A DNA stretch of 64,000 nt from an uncultured Collinsella sp. Its GTDB lineage: Bacteria; Actinomycetota; Coriobacteriia; Coriobacteriales; Coriobacteriaceae. Below are positions 16,105 to 24,261 of this stretch, piece by piece. The stretch is from positions 148,630 through 212,629 of the forward strand of contig CAAGCW010000026.1 in the NCBI GenBank assembly GCA_900768435.1, written 5' to 3'. Position 1 is the first letter of the stretch, and each line of letters opens with the position of its first letter. Made by a program: the position numbers and the translations under genes. The notes under the pieces are model-generated. The model was not told the DNA's origin and did no database searches. It saw only the letters and a list, made by a program, of their open reading frames with translations.

Positions 16105-17649
16105 GTGGCCGGAATCGGTTTTGAGCTCAAACGCCTGTTTAGGCGCAAGGGTCTGTTTGCCACGATGCGCGCCTATGGCTACGCCGGCATTGTGTGCACG
16201 GGCCCCATGCTGCTTGGCGTGCTGCTCCAGGTGGGTATCTTGGTGCTGTGCGGTCTGTGGGGTGTGGGCCGCGCCAACCAGGATCTGTTGGTGTGCATGG
16301 TGACCTATACGCTGCTGGCATCGCTCACGCTCACAAGCTTTTTCTCCATGCCGGTCACGCGCTTTTTGGCCGACATGCTTTTTGCCGAGCGCGAGGATGA
16401 GATCCTGCCTTCGTTTTGGGGATCTAATGCCATCATGCTCGTTGCGGGCACGGTGCTCTACGGCGTCTTTTTGCTGTTCTCGGGCGCCACGCTGCTGCAG
16501 GGGCTGCTGTGCCTGTGGCTGTTCAACATTATGATTGTCAACTGGAACGGCATGAGCTATCTCACGGCCATCAAGGATTATCGTGGCATTCTGTGCAGCT
16601 TTGCGGCTGCCATTGGCGTGGCGTGCCTGTGCGCCCTGGCAGCGCTGGCGCTGGGACTGCCGCCGGTCGAGGGCCTGTTGGCGTCAATCGCCCTAGGCTA
16701 CGGCGTCATGCTCGCCTGGGATGTGGTACTGCTGTACCGGTATTTTCCACGGAGTGACCGGAGTCCCTGGCGTTTTTTGCGCTGGCTCGACCAATTTATG
16801 CCGCTTGCGCTTACGGGGCTGTTTACCAACTTGGGGCTTTTCGCACACCTGGTTATTATCTGGGCGGGCCCTATTGGCGTGCAGATCAAAGGCCTGTTTT
16901 ACGGGGCTCCTTACCATGACGTGCCGGCACTCATTGCGTTTTTGACCACACTCGTCACGACCGTCAACTTTGTGGTGTCGGTCGAGGTCAATTTCTATCC
17001 GCGCTACCGTGACTACTACAGTCTGTTTAACGACGGCGGCGTGGTGGGCGATATTGTGGTGGCCGAGGAGGAGATGCTCTCCACGCTCAACAGCGAACTG
17101 CGCTTTTGCGCGCTCAAGCAGCTGTTTGTGACGGCGGCGGTCATTTCGCTCGAGACCACAGTGTTCTCGGCCCTGCCGCTGGGCTTTAACAATCTGATGC
17201 ACGGGTATTTTCGCACATTATGCGTAGGCTACGGCCTGTATGCCGTGGGCAACACAATCCTGCTGATCTTGCTGTACTTTACCGACTACAAGGGAGCCGT
17301 TCTGGCCTCGGGCCTGTTTGCCGGTGTGGCCGGGCTGGCGACTGCCGTGTCGTTGCTTTTGCCGCAGCAGTTTTACGGCTTTGGTTTTTTGTTGGGTGCG
17401 GCGGTGTTTTTTATCGTGGCGCTGCTGCGGCTCGATACCTATACCGCCAACTTGCCGTATCGTATCCTGAGCCAGCAGCCCATTGTGGCGACCGACAAGA
17501 CGGGCTGGTTTACACAGCTGGGCCGCTTGCTCGACCGTGTCGAACAGCGCTATGAGGACAAGCGCGTGGGCGGTGAGCCGCGCAGTGCGTTTGAACGTAT
17601 GGTGGTTCGCCTGTACCAAAAACATTGGGGAGGTTCTGATGATCGATAA
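16105..17649 (+). CDS. pelG: PelG-type polysaccharide membrane transporter
   Basis: 514 aa from GTG at 16105, AGAGGGGGAG upstream. About 12 hydrophobic helices (e.g. GIVCTGPMLLGVLLQVGILVL, LASIALGYGVMLAWDVVLLY) with the N-terminal MAGIGFELKRLFRRKGLF typical of PelG. PelG is a Wzx/MATE-like (MOP superfamily) membrane protein required for Pel export and synthase assembly. The stop lies 11 bases inside the next gene. Confidence 0.88.
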   Translation: MAGIGFELKRLFRRKGLFATMRAYGYAGIVCTGPMLLGVLLQVGILVLCGLWGVGRANQDLLVCMVTYTLLASLTLTSFFSMPVTRFLADMLFAEREDEILPSFWGSNAIMLVAGTVLYGVFLLFSGATLLQGLLCLWLFNIMIVNWNGMSYLTAIKDYRGILCSFAAAIGVACLCALAALALGLPPVEGLLASIALGYGVMLAWDVVLLYRYFPRSDRSPWRFLRWLDQFMPLALTGLFTNLGLFAHLVIIWAGPIGVQIKGLFYGAPYHDVPALIAFLTTLVTTVNFVVSVEVNFYPRYRDYYSLFNDGGVVGDIVVAEEEMLSTLNSELRFCALKQLFVTAAVISLETTVFSALPLGFNNLMHGYFRTLCVGYGLYAVGNTILLILLYFTDYKGAVLASGLFAGVAGLATAVSLLLPQQFYGFGFLLGAAVFFIVALLRLDTYTANLPYRILSQQPIVATDKTGWFTQLGRLLDRVEQRYEDKRVGGEPRSAFERMVVRLYQKHWGGSDDR

Positions 17650-19408
17650 GTTGATGTCTCGCCGCTGCCTGATCGAGGCGGCTGCCGGCGCGCTGTTGCT
17701 TTCGGGCTGCTCGTCTCAGGACGAATCCTCGACTAAAAAGGTCAAAAAGCAGGACAAGATTAAAAAGGCCGAGGCCTCCGACCAGTCCAAGCATCTGCGC
17801 GATAAGGACGAGCTGTACGAGGTCTATGATGACTCGGGCATTGTGACCATGTATCTGACGGTCTCTCGCGGCAACAGCTCCGAGAACACGGACCATAGCT
17901 GGGCCGAGATCAACACATACTCGGTGTATGACTATGCCGACATGGGCGTGACGCGCTATCAGGTTATGGGCCTGCTGCAGGCGGGTGACGAAGACGGCCC
18001 GGTGGCCGGCGAGGTTGGCTATGGCGAGGAAGCGCCCAATGCCACCGTGCAGGTGCGCGGCCAGACGTCGAGCTCCTACACGCAAAAGAATTACAAGGTG
18101 GAGCTCAAAAAAGGCAAGGGCACCTGGCGCCAACAGCGCGCGATTGCGCTCAACAAGCACATGGGCGAGGGTATGCGTTTTCGCAACAAGATGGCCTACG
18201 ACCTTATCCGCGGGATTCCCCAGATGATGGGCCTGCGCACGCAGTTTGTGCATCTGTGGGTGTGCGACCAGACCGAAAAGTTCAACGATACCTTTGAGGA
18301 CTACGGCCTGTTTACGCAGGTGGAGCAGCTCAACAAGACGGCGCTTAAGGCACATGGCCTGGATAAGAGCGGGCACCTGTATAAGGTGAACAACTTTGAT
18401 TTCCATCGCTACGAGGACACCATTAAACTTGCCGACGATCCCGACTACAACCAGGCAAGCTTTGAGGGCATGCTCGAGATTAAGGGCGATTCGGACCACA
18501 CCAAGCTCATCGAGATGCTCGACGCCCTCAACGACGAATCGCAAAAGATCGATGACGTGCTCGACACCTACTTTGATACCGAGAATCTGGTCTATTGGCT
18601 GGCGTTTCAGATCCTGACGGGCAACTGCGATACTCAGAACCGTAACTGTTATCTGTACAGCCCGCTCAACTCAAATACGTGGTACATCCTCGATTGGGAC
18701 AACGACGGTATGCTGCGCAAGCTTGAGCTGAGCCTGAAGGGGTTCTCGGACTATGCGAGCTGGGAGCGCGGCGTAAGCAACTACTGGGGCAACGTGCTAT
18801 TCAATCGTGCGCTGCGCAGCAAATCGTTCCGTAGTGAGCTCGACCGCGCCGTAAAGGATCTGCGCTCGTATATGACCGAGGTACGCCTGGCCAAGATGAT
18901 TAAACATTATCGTGAGGTTACCGAATCGCTGGTCTTTGCTTTGCCCGATATTGACAATCTGCCTGTCACCAAGGACGAATACGAACAGATTGCCGCGGCG
19001 ATTCCCTCCGAGATCGAGGAGAACTACAAGAGCTTTCGCGAGAGTTATAAAAAGCCCATGCCGTTCTACATTGGCGTGCCGCAGATCGATAACGGGAAGC
19101 TGCGCATTAACTGGGATGCGTCCTACGACTTTAAGGCGCGTGACATTCGCTATACCGTGGAGCTGGCGCGCGACTATGCCATAAGCGACGTGCTTTTTAA
19201 GGCCGAGGACGTGCTGCTTCCCGAGGTGACCTGCGATGCGCCCGATGCCGGCCAGTATTTTGTGCGCGTGCGCGCCACCAACTCAGACGGCTATACGCAA
19301 GATGCGTTTGACTACTATGTGACCGACGACGGCAAGCACTACGGCATGAAGTGTTTTTACGTGCAAGACGGCGGTAAGGTCGTGGAGGACACGTATGAGG
19401 AGGGCTAG
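17639..19408 (+). CDS. CotH-family lipoprotein
   Basis: The ATG at 17639 sits after TTGGGGAGG and overlaps pelG by 11 bases. Product 589 aa. Type II signal peptide with lipobox LLSGC, then a charged Lys-rich linker. The CotH core shows VQVRGQTSSSYTQKNYKVEL, TFEDYGLFTQVEQLNKTALK, GHLYKV and WYILDWDNDGMLR. CotH proteins are atypical kinases or surface assembly factors; the family is best known from spore coats, but this organism type is not known to sporulate. C-terminal ~90 residues look like a fibronectin type III-like module (LRINWDASYDFKARDIRYTV). Placed in the Pel operon, it probably acts on polymer anchoring or the cell surface. Confidence 0.75.
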   Translation: MIDKLMSRRCLIEAAAGALLLSGCSSQDESSTKKVKKQDKIKKAEASDQSKHLRDKDELYEVYDDSGIVTMYLTVSRGNSSENTDHSWAEINTYSVYDYADMGVTRYQVMGLLQAGDEDGPVAGEVGYGEEAPNATVQVRGQTSSSYTQKNYKVELKKGKGTWRQQRAIALNKHMGEGMRFRNKMAYDLIRGIPQMMGLRTQFVHLWVCDQTEKFNDTFEDYGLFTQVEQLNKTALKAHGLDKSGHLYKVNNFDFHRYEDTIKLADDPDYNQASFEGMLEIKGDSDHTKLIEMLDALNDESQKIDDVLDTYFDTENLVYWLAFQILTGNCDTQNRNCYLYSPLNSNTWYILDWDNDGMLRKLELSLKGFSDYASWERGVSNYWGNVLFNRALRSKSFRSELDRAVKDLRSYMTEVRLAKMIKHYREVTESLVFALPDIDNLPVTKDEYEQIAAAIPSEIEENYKSFRESYKKPMPFYIGVPQIDNGKLRINWDASYDFKARDIRYTVELARDYAISDVLFKAEDVLLPEVTCDAPDAGQYFVRVRATNSDGYTQDAFDYYVTDDGKHYGMKCFYVQDGGKVVEDTYEEG

Positions 19409-20186
19409 CGCGCTGCTTGAGCGCTTGGCGGCTCCGCCTGTGCGTGCCACGCAGGAGCGTTATCGCCACGAGCTCAAATATCTCATTAACGAGGGCGAGC
19501 ACACCGCGCTTGCCTGCCGCATGGCGCCGGTTTTTAAACTGGACAAGTATGCGCGGGCGGGTGGTTACACCATTCGCAGCCTGTACTTTGACGACTACTG
19601 CAACTCGGCCTACGAGGAAAAAGACGCCGGTATTCTCATGCGCAAAAAGTATCGCGTGCGCATCTATAACGGCAGCGACAAGGTGATTAAGCTCGAGCGC
19701 AAAAAGAAGTACGGCAGCTGGATCTACAAGGAGGACGCGCCACTCACGCGTGGCGAGTTTGAGCAGATTCTGGCCGGCGACTACGACTTTTTGCTGAGGA
19801 GCCCCTATCCGCTCTGTCGCGAGTTCTACATCGAGTGCATCTGTAATATGATGCGCCCGCGGACCATCGTGGACTACGAGCGCGAGCCGTGGGTGATGGA
19901 CGAGGGCACCGTGCGCATCACCTTTGATAGCAACGTGCGCGCGGCGGTGGGTAGCTTTGATATCTTTGACGCGATGCTGCCCGCGCTGCCCGTGCTGGAG
20001 CCCGGCAAGCTGGTGATGGAGGTCAAGTTTACCGAGTTTTGTCCGCAGTTGGTGCGCGATATGGTGCCGCCGGGTGCGGCCGAACTCACGGCGGTCTCTA
20101 AGTACTGCCTGTGTTATGACAAGACCGCCTACCTGCGCGGTTTTAACTACTGGGAATCGGATTTTGGGAACCGAGGGGATATTTAA
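19395..20186 (+). CDS. VTC-domain protein
   Basis: 263 aa, ATG overlapping the cotH stop by 14 bases. Motifs of the VTC tunnel domain: YRHELKYLI (~24-32), TIRSLYFDD, KYRVRIYN, VIKLERKKK and LVMEVKFTEF, providing the basic and acidic residues that line the nucleotide/polyphosphate tunnel in yeast Vtc4. No SPX domain and no membrane helix. In bacteria this family commonly neighbours CotH and DUF4956 genes. Polyphosphate synthesis is a possible but unproven role here. Confidence 0.75.
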   Translation: MRRASALLERLAAPPVRATQERYRHELKYLINEGEHTALACRMAPVFKLDKYARAGGYTIRSLYFDDYCNSAYEEKDAGILMRKKYRVRIYNGSDKVIKLERKKKYGSWIYKEDAPLTRGEFEQILAGDYDFLLRSPYPLCREFYIECICNMMRPRTIVDYEREPWVMDEGTVRITFDSNVRAAVGSFDIFDAMLPALPVLEPGKLVMEVKFTEFCPQLVRDMVPPGAAELTAVSKYCLCYDKTAYLRGFNYWESDFGNRGDI

Positions 20187-20189
20187 ACC

Positions 20190-20855
20190 ATGAGCACCAG
20201 GGACTTTTTTAAGAACTCCGTCTTGGAGGCGTTCGGTCAGGTCGACCCTGCCAAGATTGGCCTGTCGCTGCTCGTGGCGCTCGCCATGGGCATCCTGATC
20301 TATTACGTGTACAAGCGCTTTTTTACCGGCGTGGTGTATTCGCGCAGTTTTGCCGTGACGCTCGTGGGCATGTGCGTGCTCACCTGCATGGTCACGCTCG
20401 CGATCTCGACGAACGTGGTCATCTCGCTCGGTATGGTCGGTGCTCTGTCCATCGTTCGTTACCGTACGGCGGTCAAGGACCCGCTCGACCTGCTGTATCT
20501 GTTTTGGGCCATTACCACGGGCATTACGGCAGGCGCCGGCATGTATGCGCTCGTGGGGCTCACGGCAGTGGTGATCGTGGTGATGATCGCCGGCTTTGCG
20601 AGCCACCAGGACAAGGCGCACGTGTACATGATGGTCATCCACTACACGGGTCAGACCACCGGTGACGATATCGTGCGTGCGTTTGGGCGCACCAAGTTCA
20701 CCGTCAAGTCCAAGACCATGCGCGGTGACAAGGTGGAGATGGCCGTCGAGGTGTTCTCGGACGGTGTGGATATGCCCTACGCCGACGCCATTCGTGCACT
20801 CGATGGCGTGGAAGATCTAACGTTGATCCAATACAACGGCGAATATCACGGCTAA
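20190..20855 (+). CDS. DUF4956 membrane protein
   Basis: 221 aa, 3 bases after the VTC gene's stop. Four hydrophobic helices in the first ~130 residues (IGLSLLVALAMGILIYYVY, SFAVTLVGMCVLTCMVTLAI, MYALVGLTAVVIVVMIAGFA), a conserved GMVGALSIVRYRTAVKDP loop, then a ~85-residue soluble C-terminal domain. This matches DUF4956, which co-occurs with VTC and CotH proteins. Function unknown; presumably the membrane partner of the VTC protein. Last gene of the Pel-type operon. Confidence 0.75.
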   Translation: MSTRDFFKNSVLEAFGQVDPAKIGLSLLVALAMGILIYYVYKRFFTGVVYSRSFAVTLVGMCVLTCMVTLAISTNVVISLGMVGALSIVRYRTAVKDPLDLLYLFWAITTGITAGAGMYALVGLTAVVIVVMIAGFASHQDKAHVYMMVIHYTGQTTGDDIVRAFGRTKFTVKSKTMRGDKVEMAVEVFSDGVDMPYADAIRALDGVEDLTLIQYNGEYHG

Positions 20856-20861
20856 TTTTGT

Positions 20862-20885
20862 TCCGGCGTTCTAACGAACGCCGGA
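20862..20885. terminator. Perfect 10-bp hairpin after the Pel operon
   Basis: TCCGGCGTTC-TAAC-GAACGCCGGA begins 6 bases after the DUF4956 stop. No U-tract follows directly, so it is either an imperfect terminator or an mRNA 3'-end stabiliser. Confidence 0.5.
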
Positions 20886-20896
20886 CCGCTCGATGC

Positions 20897-20946
20897 TGCT
20901 TGCGCTGACGTTTTCTCGACCTGCTTGCGCTGACGTTTTCTCGACC
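20897..20946. repeat. Two exact tandem copies of a 25-bp unit
   Basis: Units at 20897-20921 and 20922-20946 are identical, each containing GCTGACGTTTTCTCGACC. They lie between the operon-end hairpin and the next gene's promoter region. Only two copies and no spacer, so not a CRISPR. Confidence 0.85.
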
Positions 20947-20992
20947 TGGGTGGGCTGGTCTTGGTTTGGTTTTATGTAAGGGATGGTGCCGC

Positions 20993-21985
20993 GTGGACGT
21001 GCAACAGCTAGAAGAGTTCTGGGCTGCAAGGGCCGGCGCGCGTGAGGCGCGTTTAGTTTCGGCCTCGCATGTGCCGGCGGCGCTGTCACTGTTGGGGATT
21101 GTGCGGCCTAGTGATCGCCTGGTGGCCTTTGCGGACGACTTTGCCGATGCGTTTGCTCGCGGCTTTGATGGCTGCGATGTTGCGCTGGTGGGGGAGCCTG
21201 CGGCTGCGACGTTTGCTGCCGCGTCCGAGGGCTTTGATGCTTCGTTTGATGATGGCGGGTCGCATCTGTGGTGGTTCGTCAATTCCATCGGCGGGTTTGG
21301 CCTGCGTGTGCCCGATCTTCGTGCCCTGGGCCGCGCGGCTCGCGAGGCGCATGCGCTGCTTGTGGTGGATAACACCGTGTCAGGTGTTTTTGGGTGCGAT
21401 CCGTTGCGCTTGGGTGCGGTGCTGTCGCTCGAGGCGCTCGATCGCGTGTGCGCCGGTAAGGCTCCGCGCAAGCTCGTTGCCGCTTCGGTGGCGCGCTCGC
21501 AGCTCAAGCGCCATCGCGTGGATGCCGCCGCAGAGTGCGCACACGCGTTGCTTACGGACTGCGGTGCGTCTGCGCTTGACCTGTCTGCCGAGGAGACCGA
21601 CGTGCTAGAATGCGGGCTGTCCTCGCTCGATGTTCGCATGCAGGCGCACTTCGATCGCGCCCGTGCGCTGGCCGAGTATCTGGCCGCCAACGAGATGGTA
21701 CGCAACGTGCGCTATCCCGGGCTGACCTCGCATCCCGACCATGCCATCGCGACCGGCATCCTGGAGCACGGTTTTGGCCCGGCAGTAGAGTTTGACCTGA
21801 TGGACTGCATCGCGGGTGAATTTTTCAGCATACTGCCGGACGAATTCCGCACATCACCCGCCGGCGGCTCAGCAACGCGCCTTTCGGCCCCGCGCGGTAA
21901 GCAGGGGAGCGCCATCCGCCTCTTCGCCGGCACCGACGACCCTCTGCAGGTGGCTGCCACTCTCGATAACGCCCTTCGCAAGTAG
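20993..21985 (+). CDS. Cys/Met-metabolism PLP-fold protein, probable degenerate active site
   Basis: GTG at 20993 with GGGATGG upstream; 330 aa. Features of the cystathionine gamma-synthase family: HALLVVDNTVSGVFGCDPLRLG (PLP-binding Asp), VRMQAHFDRARALAEYLAAN, VRNVRYPGLTSHPDHAIA, and IRLFAGTDDPLQVAATLDNAL. Where the family has SATK with the PLP-bonding lysine, this reads LSLEALDRVCAGK; an ungapped alignment puts Arg in place of Lys. The N-terminal ~70 residues of the family are also shortened. It may be a non-catalytic relative or use a shifted lysine. Monocistronic, between two repeat-rich spacers. Confidence 0.6.
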   Translation: MDVQQLEEFWAARAGAREARLVSASHVPAALSLLGIVRPSDRLVAFADDFADAFARGFDGCDVALVGEPAAATFAAASEGFDASFDDGGSHLWWFVNSIGGFGLRVPDLRALGRAAREAHALLVVDNTVSGVFGCDPLRLGAVLSLEALDRVCAGKAPRKLVAASVARSQLKRHRVDAAAECAHALLTDCGASALDLSAEETDVLECGLSSLDVRMQAHFDRARALAEYLAANEMVRNVRYPGLTSHPDHAIATGILEHGFGPAVEFDLMDCIAGEFFSILPDEFRTSPAGGSATRLSAPRGKQGSAIRLFAGTDDPLQVAATLDNALRK

Positions 21986-22002
21986 CTAATCGGGGTCTGT
22001 GT

Positions 22003-22158
22003 CACGAAAACGGCCTATTTACTACGTTTTAGCAATAGGAGTCGACCACACCCGCCTATTTTGAAAATTACCAAGCTGTTTACCAGCGGTTTTAATTTCA
22101 TAATGTCCGGTATGGTCGAGGGTATTCAACTAAACGTAGTAGATGGGCCCGTTTTGTG
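22003..22158. repeat. MITE-like element with imperfect terminal inverted repeats
   Basis: Left end CACGAAAACGG, later TTTACTACGTTT (22003-22028); right end on the opposite strand CACAAAACGGG, later TCTACTACGTTT (22158-22132). The two ~27-base ends match apart from a few changes. A second, inner pair (GTCGACCA near 22031 and TGGTCGA near 22113) folds the whole ~156 bases into one long hairpin. No coding capacity. It looks like a small non-autonomous repeat. Confidence 0.55.
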
Positions 22159-22208
22159 GCGCGAGCCTCATCCCGAGGGCGCTGTGGGCTAAAAACCGCC
22201 TAAAAGGA

Positions 22209-22556
22209 CTACTCCGCGTTGATGCTGGCGATGAGGGCGTCGGCTTTGGCGGCTATGACCTGGTTGATGTCGGCCTGCAGCTCCTCGTAGACCGCTATGG
22301 CTCGCTCGCCGGCGGGGGTGAGCGTGGATCCGCGGGCGCCGTCGCGCTCGATGAGCTTACAGCCTAGCTGGCCTTCCGCTTCGTTTACAATACGCCACGC
22401 TTTGGAATAGGCCATGCCCATGCTCTTGGCGGCGCGGTTGAGCGAGTGCTCGCGGGCAATACCCTGCAGCAGCAAGACGCAGCCGTGGCCGAACACGCCC
22501 GGCAGATCCTTGTCGCACGCTTGAATGACCAGCTTTGCCGTCGTCTTGTACTCCAT
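22209..22556 (-). CDS. ModE-like winged-helix regulator, single domain
   Basis: 115 aa from the ATG at 22556; a GTG at 22565 is an alternative adding three residues. HTH region HSLNRAAKSMGMAYSKAWRIVNEAE and wing CKLIERDGARGSTLTPAGE match the N-terminal domain of ModE/LysR-type regulators (MolR_N). The C-terminal molbindin (TOBE) domain is absent, so it is a one-domain member that may respond to something other than molybdate. No molybdate genes are adjacent. Faces away from guaB. Confidence 0.75.
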   Translation of the reverse strand: MEYKTTAKLVIQACDKDLPGVFGHGCVLLLQGIAREHSLNRAAKSMGMAYSKAWRIVNEAEGQLGCKLIERDGARGSTLTPAGERAIAVYEELQADINQVIAAKADALIASINAE

Positions 22557-22749
22557 GTGCTCCACGTCTCCCCGCTAAAGTGTTTGCTGGGCAAACGCAA
22601 AGCCTGCGTCAAACCCTCGTGTGCTCTTCTTAAATCATGCATTGTAGCAGTCAAAGTGCGTTAAGATACTTCCCCAGTATTGGGCGCCCAAGGTTGGGCT
22701 GGGTCCTACGAGGCCTGCAGCCGACCGGTCGCATGGAAAAAGGAGAAAC

Positions 22750-24261
22750 ATGGCTACGTTCTTTCCCGGTGAGTCCCACACGTTTTCGGAGTATCTGCTG
22801 GTCCCTGGTTACTCGTCCTCGCAGTGCATCCCCAACAACGTCTCTCTTAAGACGCCGCTGACCCGCTTTAAGCGCGGTGAGAAGCCGGCAATCACCCTGA
22901 ACATCCCCATGGTTTCCGCCATCATGCAGTCCGTCTCGGGCGTCGACATGGGTGTCGCGCTCGCTACCGAGGGTGGCCTGTCCTTCATTTACGGTTCCCA
23001 GAGCGCCGAGTCCGAGGCCGCTATGGTCAAGGCCGTCAAGGATCACAAGGCCGGCTTTGTTCAGTCTGATTCCACGCTGACCCCCGACATGACCATGGAG
23101 CAGGTCATCGAGCTCAAGGAGAAGACCGGTCACTCTACCATGCCGGTCACCGACGACGGCACTCCCAAGGGTAAGCTCCTGGGTATCGTCACCAGCCGTG
23201 ACTATCGCCCCAGCCGCGATGACCACCAGAAGAAGGTCTCCGAGTTCATGACCCCGCGTGAGCAGCTCATCGTGGGCGACAAGAACATCAGTCTCAAGGT
23301 TGCCAACGACGTCATCTGGGACAACAAGCTCAACGCCCTGCCCATCGTCGACGACAACGATCACCTTATGGGCATCGTCTTCCGCAAGGACTACGACAGC
23401 CACAAGACCAACCCCAACGAGTTGCTCGATAACGACAAGCGCTACATGGTCGGCGCCGGTATCAACACCCGCGACTATGCCGAGCGTGTGCCGCTGCTCA
23501 TCGAGGCCGGTGCCGACGTTCTGTGCATCGACTCCTCCGAGGGCTTCAGCGAGTGGCAGAAGCGCACCATTGAGTGGATCCGCGCCAACTACGGCGAGGA
23601 CGTCAAGGTCGGTGCCGGTAACGTCGTCGACGCCGAGGGCTTCCGCTTCCTGGCCGACTGCGGTGCCGACTTCATCAAGGTCGGTATCGGCGGTGGTTCC
23701 ATCTGCATTACCCGTGAGACCAAGGGTATCGGTCGTGGCCAGGCCACCGCGCTGATCGACGTCTGCCGCGCCCGTGACGAGTACTACGAGGAGACCGGTG
23801 TTTACGTGCCCGTGTGCTCCGACGGCGGCATCGTCTACGACTACCACATGACGCTCGCCCTTGCCATGGGCGCCGACTTTATGATGCTGGGCCGTTACTT
23901 CGCCCGCTTCGACGAGAGCCCGACCGAGCGCGTCAACGTGAACGGTCAGTACATGAAGGAGTACTGGGGCGAGGGTTCTGCGCGTGCCCGCAACTGGCAG
24001 CGCTACGACCTGGGCGGTGCCGCGAAGCTCAGCTTCGTCGAGGGCGTCGATTCCTACGTTCCCTACGCCGGCTCCCTCAAGGACGGCGTGGGCGGCACGC
24101 TCTACAAGGTCAAGTCCACGATGTGCAACTGCGGTGCCCTCTCGATTCCCGAGCTCCAGGAAAAGGCGCGCCTGACCCTGGTCAGCTCGACCTCGATCGT
24201 CGAAGGCGGCGCCCACGACGTAGTCGTGAAGGACTCCCAGCAGAGCGTCTCTTACCGCTAG
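22750..24261 (+). CDS. guaB: Inosine-5'-monophosphate dehydrogenase
   Basis: 503 aa; AAAAAGGAG lies 5 bases before the ATG. Catalyses NAD-dependent IMP to XMP, the committed step of GMP synthesis. Seen: N-terminal (beta/alpha)8 barrel start, an inserted CBS pair at ~95-225 (HSTMPVTDDGTPKGKLLGIV and LNALPIVDDNDHLMGIVFRK), KVGIGGGSICITRETKG with catalytic Cys319, VCSDGGIVYDYHM phosphate loop, and RYFARFDESPTE with flap residues after it. The Gly-Gly before SIC differs from the common GPGSIC, marking a variant subgroup. Monocistronic. Confidence 0.95.
   Translation: MATFFPGESHTFSEYLLVPGYSSSQCIPNNVSLKTPLTRFKRGEKPAITLNIPMVSAIMQSVSGVDMGVALATEGGLSFIYGSQSAESEAAMVKAVKDHKAGFVQSDSTLTPDMTMEQVIELKEKTGHSTMPVTDDGTPKGKLLGIVTSRDYRPSRDDHQKKVSEFMTPREQLIVGDKNISLKVANDVIWDNKLNALPIVDDNDHLMGIVFRKDYDSHKTNPNELLDNDKRYMVGAGINTRDYAERVPLLIEAGADVLCIDSSEGFSEWQKRTIEWIRANYGEDVKVGAGNVVDAEGFRFLADCGADFIKVGIGGGSICITRETKGIGRGQATALIDVCRARDEYYEETGVYVPVCSDGGIVYDYHMTLALAMGADFMMLGRYFARFDESPTERVNVNGQYMKEYWGEGSARARNWQRYDLGGAAKLSFVEGVDSYVPYAGSLKDGVGGTLYKVKSTMCNCGALSIPELQEKARLTLVSSTSIVEGGAHDVVVKDSQQSVSYR

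Noticed and set aside
20897..20946. CRISPR array
   Set aside because: Two adjacent copies without spacers or cas genes; a tandem duplication.
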